From NCBI GenBank assembly GCA_025716815.1, contig JAIXMN010000003.1, forward strand, positions 992,001-1,056,000: a stretch of 64,000 nucleotides of DNA. Reading direction: 5' to 3'. The translations under genes and the position numbers were made by a program. Source of the stretch: Dichotomocladium elegans. Its lineage: Eukaryota; Mucoromycota; Mucoromycetes; Mucorales; Lichtheimiaceae. Position 1 is the stretch's first letter. Each line of letters begins with the position of its first letter. Positions 53,910 through 64,000 of this stretch are shown here, in pieces. The notes below the pieces were generated by a model, which made no database searches, was not told the origin of the DNA, and was given only the letters and a program-made list of their open reading frames with translations.

Positions 53910-54453
53910 CTACTCGTTGTCATCAAAAGAGAGCTTCACTAAAGCTTTTTTGCTTTTTTTCCTCTTAGGTTTCTGATCATTGTGAACATTTTCCATCTGT
54001 TTGCCGTTGTCGTCTTTTTCGCCTTTGGTCTCATCAACTTTTCGCTTCTTCTTTCTGGCTCGGAACAATATCCGACCGTTTTCATCAACAGGGAGACGGT
54101 CATCCTCTTCCTCCTCCTCCTCATCTGCGCTGTTCTTTTCTGCCTTTTCCTCGGCCTTGGGATTCTCATGGATTTCTTTTACGAAACAAGTTAACCAGGC
54201 ATTTCTGTGGCGTAGTGGGCTATTTTTGTTCTTTAGTACCTCTGCCTTTAGCATCGAGCATCACTACTTGAGCGCCTTCCAGTTCATCATAATCCTCATC
54301 GTCTTGACCATCCTCGTAATCTTGAAATCGAGCGCGCTTCTTTATTTCCTCCTGTCGATCTCCTTTGAGCTTCGCCAAGAAAGGAGCTTCCTTATGAACA
54401 TAAGAGAGTCCACTGGACAATTGGTGTGGCGTCAGGCTTTTCTTGGGAGGCAT
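53910..54453 (-). CDS. DUF4604 (KIAA1143-like) nuclear protein
   Basis: Two exons, 54453-54240 and 54175-53910, give 159 residues. The N-terminus MPPKKSLTPHQLSSGLSYVH with EAPFLAKLKG and the acidic DYEDGQDDEDYDELEGAQVV is the DUF4604 signature found in human KIAA1143 and fungal relatives. The rest is a Glu-rich stretch, then RLPVDENGRILFRARKKKRK, then a Lys-rich segment ending KALVKLSFDDNE. The basic clusters suggest a nuclear location. The function of the family is not established. Length is normal for the group. Confidence 0.78.
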
Positions 54454-54965
54454 AAGTGAAGAGCATTTTTCAGAGCGTCGGTATAAAAACCCAGCAGATT
54501 TTTTTTATGTACTGGGTATTAAACAATGCCGAACACGCCCAGTTCCTTCCAATTCTGCACTTCATGGAGCTTCCGAGTTAGAAAAATTGCAGTGGTTTGT
54601 TGTACTCTTCGAAGGAAAACCCTTCATACAATTTTGATGCATATAAAGCGAACAACGAGACGATCATAAGAATTCCTGGTGGCTGGCGAGTTGGACCGTG
54701 ACAATAATATACGTTTCGCTATTAGAGTTGTTGCATAGAAGTAGGCTAAAGGATTTACCAGCTCAGTGTATCTTTTGGATAGGCAAACAGAAGAACTGAA
54801 AGAAAAAAAGAGAGGTAGAGATTGGATACGCTCAGCGAAGGTAAACAAGTATGTTCATGCTCTCACAGATATTTTTTCCATTTATCTCGAGCACCGCTAA
54901 CACTCTTACACTCCTCATTGGGTTTACGCTAACGGATCCTATCTCTACGTTTTCGCTGAAAACGC
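54454..54965. other. Intergenic, DUF4604 to HIBADH 3' end
   Basis: About 510 bp holding the DUF4604 promoter and the HIBADH terminator. No coding frame or repeat recognised. Confidence 0.45.
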
Positions 54966-56424
54966 TCAGAGCCCTGGTAAATTTGCTGAGACGTTTTTTT
55001 GATTAGAGCACTTAGAGATTTCTAGGCAAACACAGCTTCTATTTTCGTAAACATGCGACCGTTCCTTTGACAATATCTTGATAGAAAGGGAAAAGGCAAA
55101 TTCAAGATGATTTATTGATTGACTAGATAAGATGGGGCGGTTGTGAGGAGAAATTTCGATAGAGAAGCAATTCTGGATATGTATCTGTACCTTGTATACG
55201 CTTGAAAAATCAAGATTTCCGTAGTCATCCTTGGTAGCCAAGTCGTTGTAGATTTTGGTGGCCATGGAGCCAAATACAGGGTGAGTGTCTGAATCTGATG
55301 CAGCCTTCATGGCAAGTCTGAGGTCCTTGGCCATAAGACGGGTACTGAAACCGCCCTGGTAGTCACGGCTTGCCGGGGCTGTGGGGATGACACCTGGGCA
55401 GGGGTTGTTCGTTTCCGAGCTCCAGCATCTGCCGGTGGAACTGTTGATGATGGATGCCAAAAGCTTGGGGTCCATACCCATGCGTGTGCCGAGAAGCATG
55501 GCCTCAGAGACACCAATCATGTGCACTGCCAATAGCATGTTATTACAGAGCTTGGCAACCTGACCTGTGCCGTTTTGACCACAATACACCACGTTACGGC
55601 CCATCAGCGCGAGTGTATCCTTAACCCGGTCAAATGCATGAGTCGATGGCGCGCCCACCATGAAGGTCAACGTGCCTGCATCGGCGCCCACAACACCTAA
55701 GATTTTCATATCCATCCTTGCCTATTGAGTTCATCTTCCACGTTATTCGCAGTACAATATTTTACCTCCACTCACGGGCGCATCGAACGCCGTTGCCTTT
55801 TTCGCCTTCATGACCTGTTCCGCCAACCGACGGGCCATTTCGGCATCAATCGTACTAGAGTCAACAAGCATACTCTCCTCATCAATCGAATCCATCATCT
55901 CGTTATAAACTTTCTCAACGTGAGATGCTTCCGGGAGCATGGTGACCACCGTGGAGGCTTTGGCGGCCATCTCCGCGGGCCCAGACACTGCCTTGGCCTG
56001 AGGGTAGGTCTGGATAAACCGTTCAACCGAGGCAGGATTGATATCATAGACAAACAGGCCATCTTTCGCCTTGAGCGCCAAGTTTTTAGCCATCCCAGTG
56101 CCCTAGATGAGGAATCAAAGGAACCCCCGTGGTAAGTATAATCTAATATACCCGAAAAGCTAAGCTCGCGCTTTTACCATCATCCCGAGCCCAATCAATC
56201 CGACTGACGCCTTTTTCGTCTACCCGCTCAGTCAATGCGTTAGTTCAAGTGCCCATAACGCAAGCGATTGTTTCGTCCTGTGCTTGCTTACCGAAGCTAA
56301 ATTTGGGTTTACTGTTAAAAAACTGTTTTACGTCAACATAAGGAAATCACTTTTGTTTACCTGCAGTCGAATAGAACCGGGTAGCGCAAAAAGATCGCTG
56401 TAAAGTCAAGGCACGGAAAAGCAT
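54966..56424 (-). CDS. 3-hydroxyisobutyrate dehydrogenase, mitochondrial
   Basis: Exons 56424-56361, 56203-56178, 56102-55766 and 55696-55191 are firm; a last exon 55076-54966 is tentative (347 residues in all). The start MLFRALTLQRSFCATRFYST is an arginine-rich mitochondrial presequence. The Rossmann motif VGLIGLGMMGTGMAKNL, interrupted by the 26-nt second exon and its introns, marks the 3-hydroxyacid dehydrogenase family. The substrate motif FDAPVSGG, the following GAxAGTLTFMVG, the catalytic Lys segment GTGQVAKLCNNMLLA and RLMAKDLRLAM confirm HIBADH. It oxidises 3-hydroxyisobutyrate with NAD in valine breakdown. The frame remains open through the last intron (114 nt, a multiple of three), so the C-terminal 37 residues, longer than usual after SSVYK, are uncertain. 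Confidence 0.88.
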
Positions 56425-58329
56425 GATGTGTCCGTGAATATGCTGGATAGGTAAGAAGTTAAAAAAAGGGAATCCTGAGAAGGATTGGTGGGATAGAAAG
56501 AGTTTATATATCGAATTTGTTCCCACGGCACTGTGACCGCCCCCCCCGTTGCATAGCGCTTCGTAGACTCGCACGTCTGGGAGCATGCACACCAAGTTTA
56601 GGGACGATACTGACTACAGTACCGGCTATTCAACCGCAAGGGCATCCATGAAGTCTATGAACTCAGTTAGTAATTGAGTCTCGACTGGAAGAAATAAAAA
56701 GAAGAACATCTATGTATGCCCACAATGGCGATGACCAACGTCCTCCGCAAACCGTGTTAGTTGCGTGTATAATTGTAAGACAAGGTGTTACTTGTGTAAC
56801 ATTGTCAAGTTTGAGTGTACTGCCCAAGGGCCTAACAAAAGGGCAAGTGCAGGTATCGAGAAAGCACTGAGGGCAGCGGAGAGAATATCTGTAAAAACCG
56901 ATCCACCGCTGCCCAAGCGAGAAATGGATGAGGAAAGCCAAACTCGAGAGAGCACATGCAGACACACGCGCATTTACCAATCCCTTCTTCATACAGAAAC
57001 ATGGTAATGCTGATGCCTATCAGTGCAACCTATTCCCTTATCGCTAGGTTGAATAATGTCACGATACGGCAAAGCTATACATTACAAATACTAGCCGTTC
57101 ATATGTCTGTACTTACCCATCTCATCTATCGTAGCCGTAAGGAAGCTGATAGTGTCTGATACAGTCCTCTTGCTTATACGCCCGGTTTGATGCGTTCTCC
57201 TTTTTCCCTTGGTTAGTGGTTGCACGAGTCTTAAGCTGCATCTAATGAAAACCGATGCCGAGATTGTTTCCCAAAATCATCGTTGTCTTTGCTCTTGTCC
57301 TAGGCACCAGAACCGATGCGAAGATCCTTTCCTTGGACCATGCCATGCTGTGCGTTATGTTAATACAGAGCCGAGACTCATCAAGGAAGAAAGCAATTTT
57401 TAAGGTCAATGTCAATCATGCCCCTAACGACGCACCCAGTCAAGTCGCGGTTGAATCTCTACATCGCTAGTCCTATCTATAGGCTGAAATCAAGTCTTTT
57501 CAGCGATAGGTAGCATTTGCTTTTCAAAATTACTGTAATAAAGCGTTATTTTCGATACTTCAAGTCTCTAACTATCAGTGGATCAGTTGCTCCGGCAGTT
57601 GCTCCAGAACAATTGATGGATACTCGTCACGGCATTTTAAAATAAAACTCTTATGCTAATAATAACACGTGAACGACCCCCTCGTTCTTCATACTGTGAT
57701 GGTCATTGTTGTGCTGAATGGACATGAATTCTTCGCTGTTTTCAGCCGCTGAAGACTCAATATCAGCATAAAAAACCTGGCTTCATCTTGGTCAGATCAA
57801 GTTGTATAACTGTGCATATAACCTACTTCTTTCATCAGAATGTTTGTATCGTTTCTCTTGGGAATATACGTAGCGACAATCCCGGCGTTACTATTGCGAG
57901 ATAGACTATGCAGATATTCGGTGTGGGAAACAGATATCCCCTCATCAATGACATAGCGCATAGATTAAGGGAAACCATGCTCATCAACCTATATTTTCGT
58001 AAAGAAATTGGCAAGCCATTCCAGACTGATGAACGTATATCGAAGGAGAAGGACCATGAGATTAAAAAGTTGACGCTGTTGATTTTTTGCGAAATTGTGT
58101 GTATCGGGATTCCTGCGGTTATTTTTACAGCCCTTTTTCTTATTTATTTATTTCTTCCCTTTCTTTCAGTATCTAGAAGCGCGATTACCTTGCTTAAAAC
58201 ACAATAACTTGCGCCATACTTTCTCTCACACCCTCCCTCCTTTGGTATGGTTTGATGGAGAATTAGCTTTTCTCTTCTCGCGTGCGGAATCGTCACCATC
58301 TGATTACTTCCACTTTAGGAATTTACACA
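56425..58329. other. Divergent intergenic region, HIBADH and CDC42
   Basis: 1.9 kb between divergent genes. The part next to CDC42 (58100-58320) is T/C-rich with possible 5'-UTR splice sites (TTTCAG near 58170). Apart from the weak 71-codon frame at 57255-57470, nothing is supported. Confidence 0.45.
57255..57470 (+). CDS. Candidate small secreted peptide, weak
   Basis: A 71-codon frame, MPRLFPKIIVVFALVLGTRT and on, begins like a signal peptide (basic start, hydrophobic core, then TDAKIL). The remainder is polar and has one cysteine. There is no family resemblance and no supporting exon. It may be chance. Confidence 0.22.
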   Translation: MPRLFPKIIVVFALVLGTRTDAKILSLDHAMLCVMLIQSRDSSRKKAIFKVNVNHAPNDAPSQVAVESLHR

Positions 58330-59337
<1,008 letters not shown>

Positions 59338-59962
59338 ACACGCCATCTCGTTCAACCCGCCCAATTCACTCGCTTTCGTACGTTTTTCGTTTATTATCCT
59401 CTCCTTTATTTCGCTCGGCACGCGTATTTCACACTCTGTACTCTATCAAGCTAATCTTTCCCTTTGTCGTTCGCTAAATCTCCCTCTTATTCCTCCCTTC
59501 CTCTACCATTTATCTATTGAAATATGAAGATTCCATATCCTCAAGTTTCGATGCATAGTCGGTCAAGAGAGCTGCTGGCGGTCTGGTCGCTTGAGTAAGA
59601 GGGCGTAATATAGTGGCATCTCTACAGCTCAATAGAAAGAGCAGCTTGCTTCCATTTTTTTTGGTGTGGATGTGTGCGTATTGATGAACTCGGTGAAAGG
59701 CCCATTCTCGATCTGCCAGGTCAGGAAAAGTATGATCGTGACAAGGGTGTGGCGTGTTGACGAGCCTTCACGTTCCAACTCGATGCTATACGTATCTAGC
59801 AATATCGCTTTCCGATGGTATGAATCTTTCGTGGTGGAGAGCGAATGGCTGTGAACTGGGATGACAAGAGATGAATCAGCAGATGGCCAAAGGTGAAGAA
59901 GAATCGCACGGAGGGAAGCGTTGAAGTCAGCGAGGAGACACGCAAGCTATAAGACTAGTGTA
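59338..59962. other. CDC42 3' region
   Basis: Pyrimidine-rich from about 59380 to 59520, then mixed sequence. It is likely 3' UTR plus intergenic DNA. A 62-codon frame at 59666-59854 shows no family resemblance. Confidence 0.45.
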
Positions 59963-60207
59963 ATGTATATTGCCGAAGCGAACAAAATGCTGGCGGTGCT
60001 CCCTCAGAGAGCTCCTTTTCAGCAGCTCACCGTCTACATCCTTTTACTGAAATCGTTTATCGCAAGACACAATCAAGAGGTTAGTGTTTCTTGATTCCTG
60101 GTTGCAATCCCTTTTTTGTTTTCTTCTCCTTCACATCATCCGTTTATCATTTGTTCCTCTAGTCATATCTTTTTCGTACATTGATTTGCCTTAAAAAATC
60201 ATCTTGA
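59963..60207 (+). CDS. Possible small two-exon gene or gene end
   Basis: Exon 59963-60079 reads MYIAEANKMLAVLPQRAPFQ then QLTVYILLLKSFIARHNQE. It ends at a good GTTAGT donor. The next exon, 60163-60207, starts after a long pyrimidine tract and CTAG and adds SYLFRTLICLKKSS before the stop. Phases match and the 83-nt intron looks genuine. The 53-residue product is helical and basic. I do not recognise it. An AG just before the ATG suggests there may be an upstream exon, so this could be the 3' part of a longer gene. Confidence 0.35.
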
Positions 60208-60641
60208 TTGATCGCATATGCAGAAGAATATGTTGTATTATAATCCAAAGTGATATCTTTTCGATCCCACTTTATTAATCGATATTTATGTTTTCGATGG
60301 GTCTCACTTGACCATGAGCCATATGAAACTGCTATACCTTACAATTAGATTGCGTCTTCTCCGATGAACGCTTATGGATCCAGATTTTTATATGACGATT
60401 TTGTGTACGCAACCCTCCTCTTTGAAGCTGAGCAGGGCATACAAGCTGCTGAATTGTTGATTATAAGGAGAATGTGGTGAGAGAACGGACTGTGGTTCTA
60501 TTACCGGATGCCGGGCTTCCAGCCGGGATCATCTTGCCGCTGATCAGCGCCTCATTTGAGCCTATTTAGTTGATGAGCCTCTCCATTCCGAGGTCCTTTT
60601 CCGTTGCTGATTTAGAATGATCCTCAACCTGTTTCTCCGGA
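60208..60641. other. Flank of the Harbinger relic
   Basis: About 430 bp. The 5' part of the decayed transposase probably begins here, since the sequence from about 60480 has short transposase-like pieces in changing frames. I could not find the terminal inverted repeat. Confidence 0.4.
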
Positions 60642-61549
60642 TTGCTCGAGACGTTCGAGCACCAGGATAATTATTTTGTCAAGAAGTATGCTGCGGCGCG
60701 CAAACCTGTGCCGTCGCCTCTGCAGAAACTTTTCGTGGCTATGCACCAATTAGCGCATGGTTTCTCGTCCGATATCATGGATGAACTTAGCAAAATGGGA
60801 GAGACATGGTGCGTGAATGTTGTAAAAGTTCTGCCGTGCGATAATTCACGCCTATTTGAGGCGTCCAAATGAGGAGGACCTTAAACGGTTTTCTGGCTGC
60901 CGGACAGAGCCGCGGTTTCGTGGAATGCTAGGCTCTGTCGACTGTATGCATTGGACATGGAAGAATCGGCAACTGCGTGACACAGGTCTTACAAAGGGAA
61001 AGAGAAGGCGCCTACCATGATCCTGGAAGCCGTGGCCTCCCAGAACCTTTTGGATATAGCATTACTTTTTCGGTCTTCCCGGGTCTTTAAATGATATCAA
61101 TGTCCTAGATCGATCACCGATATTTACTGAGGACTTGCAAGGTAGTGGCCCGCGGATAAGCTTCACCGTCAACAACCGCCAGTATGACATGGACTACTAC
61201 CTTGCGGATGGTATATACCCAGATTGCACTACTTTCGTTAAGTCCATCCAGCAATCTTATTCAAAAACCCCGGGTATAATTAAGAACTAGTTTTCCCAAG
61301 ACTGTATTTAATTTTTTCCTTAACGTAGTTGTTTGCGAAGGCCAGGAAGCTTCCAGAAAAGATGTAGAGAGCGCCTTTGGGGACCTGAAGTCTCACATTG
61401 GCAATATCCAGCAGCCAGTGAGGCTGTGGAAGCAGGAGGACGTTGCTAACGTCATGATAGCGTACGTGCGTCTACGCAATATGATTGTGGAAGATCAACG
61501 TTGCAACGTGGAGCATCTTTGGGAGACGGATGGTGAAGAGTTCGACTAG
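60642..61549 (+). pseudogene. PIF/Harbinger-type DDE transposase, decayed
   Basis: Segments in shifting frames follow the order of a Harbinger transposase: YFVKKYAAARKPVPSPLQKL, LFVAMHQLAHGFSSDIMDEL; then PNEEDLKRFSG and FRGMLGSVDCMHWTWKN, the conserved first-aspartate block; then PTMILEAVASQN, FGLPGSLNDINVLDRSP (second aspartate) and MDYYLADGIYP; finally EGQEASRKDVESAFGDLKSH (glutamate region) and VMIAYVRLRNMIVEDQR. The family cuts and pastes DNA with help from a Myb/SANT-like partner. Several frameshifts and stops break the gene (for example between 60870 and 60900 and near 61020). An intron near 61290-61330 may account for one of the gaps. It lies convergent to the partner-like frame downstream. 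Confidence 0.72.
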
Positions 61550-61649
61550 CCTCACCCGGCCATCAATAAACTTTTTTTAAAGTTGGTCTTCTACTTCACG
61601 CTTAAACTCATACACAAACAATTATAGAGATAAACGAATAAGTGTTTAT

Positions 61650-62540
61650 TTCTCGCTCTCATTGTTCCTCAGATGCTCGCGACCTCTTTCTCAAGAGCTC
61701 GAGGACCTCGTTTTTTAAGAGAGCGAGAATCTCTCTTGCTTCGGGGTCTGTGAAGATCTTTTCATCCATGTTGTCGACCACAATGTCATTGCGTTGCCTG
61801 TATTCCGCAGTGTGGGAGGCGCTATTCTCCACGACAGCTGCGTTCCTTTGGCCATTCTGTCATCAAGGCTCTCCAAAGGACGCTTCTCCATTCGCGCCTC
61901 CTCTTGCTTTCCGCCAGTAGGGCACGAGAGAATGGGTGTACCAGCCTCGTCACCGTCGGCTTCGCCTTTGTCGCTGCACTTTTGTTTTGGCCGGGAAAGG
62001 TGCAGAGATCGAGGCAGACGCAGGGGCAAACGCAGATGCATGAACGGACGCAGCAATGCCGGGCCTTTCCTCGCTTTGGCCCCGTCTGCTGTGTGTGGGC
62101 ATCAGCAGCTGCCCAATTGGGTATTCTCGCGCAATATGCGCCAGCAATGGTGCAAGCTTGAGCTTCGTACCCATTACTTTCTCGTAGAACATCTTAGCCT
62201 TGGCAGTCGACACATATAGTTAATGGAAACGTCCAGAATATATCCCAGGTTATATCAATTACCTGATCCTCTGGCGATGTCTCACTTTATTTTTGCGCCT
62301 CGATTTGTACGAGGAACACCCAAAACTTGGAAATGCAGCGCTGGATAACAGCTCAGCAAGCCTGCAATGCGAGGGTACTTCTGTCTTCGCCGGCATCATT
62401 GTTGGCATGGAAGTCAGCGTGGATACGCTCCCACATGGCGTCGTTTCTCTTGTCTGTGTCGACCACTGCACAGACCCACGACCCGCAAAGCCGTCTTTCC
62501 TCGAAGGGGATGGATCAGATAAGCTTTGATAGAACAAGTG
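61650..62540 (-). pseudogene. Myb/SANT-like partner of the Harbinger element, decayed
   Basis: The minus strand holds GSWVCAVVDTDKRNDAMWER followed by IHADFHANNDAGEDRSTLAL, the spacing of Trp and Phe residues in the Myb/SANT-like domain encoded by PIF/Harbinger elements. Downstream pieces in other frames read AKMFYEKVMGTKLKLAPLLA and EEARMEKRPLESLDDRMAKG, the Lys/Glu-rich helical tail of such proteins. Frameshifts and stops separate the parts. Together with the adjacent transposase it makes up the usual two-gene layout, here convergent. Confidence 0.48.
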
Positions 62541-62641
62541 TTAGCCGTTGACCCCGCTTCTCCGCTACTTCCCATCTGTGATAATTATTCCGGAAGAGTG
62601 TTTCTTTCGCCTTCATTAAGAGGAAATCACCGATTGGGTAG

Positions 62642-62812
62642 ATGAGAGAAGGGAGAAATCAGGGCGTCGAGACGTACTTGCGGGAAGTGTCGGATGATCA
62701 GTGGTTCCGCTCGCTACTAACTGTGAAAGCGCAGTGTCATGAACAGGAGGACTATGACAAGAGTTTCAGAGAGCTGGGCATGATTTTGAGCGAGGAGCAA
62801 AGTTTTTTTTAG
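62642..62812 (+). CDS. Short unrecognised frame, 56 codons
   Basis: A frame with coding-like character (GVETYLREVSDDQWFRSLLT, CHEQEDYDKSFRELGMILSE) lies just beyond the Harbinger partner remnant. It has no recognised family and may be another decayed piece of the element or an isolated exon. Confidence 0.2.
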   Translation: MREGRNQGVETYLREVSDDQWFRSLLTVKAQCHEQEDYDKSFRELGMILSEEQSFF

Positions 62813-63769
62813 ATGAACAATTGGGGATGCTCTAAGTTTTGGTTCTCTGGTTCCCGTGCGGAATCCTACACCTGGTCATCCCAGAGCTCGCCACAGAGGC
62901 CATACCTGAGTGTGTATAGCGTAGAGGTAGGTAAGAAAAGATACTATAAGGCTGAATAAAAATCTTCATGAATCAGAATATATTTAAGTACACTATGCTA
63001 TAGGGTTTCATATTGTTTGATGTTGAAGGACACGGAATAGAAGCAGCGGATGGTTCAATCCCTCTTAGGAGAAAGATAAACAGCGGGAGATGAGCTGTGG
63101 ATATCGGCACAGGACAAGCCTGCGACGACGTTACTGAAAGCCAGTCTTCCATCTTTTGCCACCTTTGCGTGTTCTAACTTGACTGCCAAATTGGAATAGT
63201 GTTCCTATGAATGAGAGTTGCAAAACCAACTTTCAATGTCACCCTGATAGTCATAAGCCCGACTGCAAACCTTATAATGTAGGAGACAAGACAGCGTTTT
63301 TTTAAACCAAGGCATCTCTTTGAAACGAGTGGGGATCAGAGGCTGTCGTACTAGAGAAGCCACTATTATGTCGTCGACATTCTCAGATTATATACATATA
63401 TCCGTTAAATTCTATGTTTAATGCAGTTCATTAGCATCTCCATGAAATCATACTGTGACTTAAACTTACTGTTCCAATCCATGCATAGTAAATGGCATTC
63501 ATTAGCATCAACATCGCTTTCAGACAGAGGTTTCGTCAAATCATCAAGGATGCGAATGTTTTTGGATTGTTGTCGGATCAGAGCGAATTCAGATGATGTT
63601 GTTTTCCATTCATTCGCGCAAATCCACTTTTCGCCCATAAACATTCAACTGGTGACCATCGCCTAATAACTTGCTGTGAAGTGCACACGACGCCTTGGTC
63701 ACTTCGCTTGTTTTCTCACCACTAAAATACAGGATTTTCGAGAAGAAGTTTGCCATAAATTTTAATTGT
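62813..63769. other. Intergenic, right of the Harbinger relic
   Basis: About 950 bp. An 81-codon plus frame (63421-63666) and a 79-codon minus frame (63405-63644) overlap and neither resembles a family. The right end of the Harbinger element may lie here, but no inverted repeat was found. Confidence 0.4.
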
Positions 63770-64000
63770 TGGTGTAGGACCGTCTAGGCTTTTTGTCGTT
63801 TTTCGTTTCTCTTCTTTGAAATTTGAATGAAATATAAACGTCTAGCCTTCGAAAACTATTCTGATATAAAGAGAAGCTAAGAAAGACTTACCTATAGCCT
63901 TGGCTGCTACTATTGCTTTTAAAGGATAGTAACGAAATACTAAAATTTGAATTCGAATTTGAAAAGCAAAAACGACGAAAAACTAGACGGTCCTACACCA
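63770..64000. mobile_element. MITE-like element with terminal inverted repeats
   Basis: The left end TGGTGTAGGACCGTCTAG (63770-63787) is repeated perfectly in inverse at the right end (63983-64000). Weaker inverted similarity continues for a further 15-20 bp (GTCGTTTTT on both sides). The 231-bp interior is AT-rich, non-coding, and has a second CGTCTAG copy at 63839. It is a non-autonomous DNA transposon. The right end coincides with the window edge, so the target-site duplication cannot be read. Confidence 0.7.

Noticed and set aside
63051..63070. GGTTCAATCCC string resembling a tRNA T-loop
   Set aside because: The flanking bases do not form a T-stem and no D-arm or anticodon arm fits upstream.

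Overview
This window comes from an intron-rich fungal nuclear genome. Every recognisable gene is a conserved eukaryotic or fungal one: a Chs4/Skt5 chitin synthase activator, Tom1-type HECT ligase, Ctr9, Slm1-like protein, Fpk1/NRC-2-type kinase and Cdc42. Most introns are 50-80 nt with GT..AG ends. A Fanzor (eukaryotic TnpB-like) relic and a PIF/Harbinger relic fit an early-diverging, Mucoromycota-like lineage. The lineage call is inference; I cannot place the genus.

Layout. 1-12 kb, all minus strand: the 5' end of thioredoxin reductase, SKT5/CHS4, the ESCRT-III subunit VPS24, a peroxisomal 2-hydroxyacyl/oxalyl-CoA lyase, and the GID-complex subunit RMD5. 12-24 kb, plus strand: the giant E3 ligase TOM1, which shares a 319-bp divergent promoter with RMD5. 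24-37 kb: a class V aminotransferase (minus), gamma-SNAP, a small His-rich protein and the splicing helicase PRP16 (plus), and the Paf1-complex subunit CTR9 (minus). 37.4-38.6 kb: an accessory island with a decayed Fanzor C-terminus, a GC-rich multi-hairpin stretch just after it that could be the remains of its guide RNA, and inverted TGCGAC-type motif clusters on both sides. 39-45 kb: a secreted protein of unknown family, phosphatidylserine synthase CHO1 and an Slm1-like F-BAR/PH protein. 48-56.5 kb: the Smaug/Vts1 SAM-domain RNA-binding protein, an Fpk1-type AGC kinase, a DUF4604 protein and mitochondrial 3-hydroxyisobutyrate dehydrogenase. 58-59.3 kb: CDC42. 60-64 kb: a possible small two-exon gene, a decayed PIF/Harbinger element (transposase plus Myb/SANT-like partner), and a 231-bp MITE-like element that ends exactly at the window edge.

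How the genes relate. Most are housekeeping genes with no operon-like logic. CHO1, the SLM1-like gene, the Fpk1-type kinase and CDC42 lie within 18 kb and all belong, by established yeast work, to plasma-membrane lipid and polarity control. RMD5 and TOM1 are both ubiquitin ligases.

Exon models were built by hand by requiring that splice phase, frame and protein-family continuity agree. Coordinates should be good to a few bases where confidence is high. Intergenic regions of 1-3.6 kb are mostly AT-rich and featureless to me.
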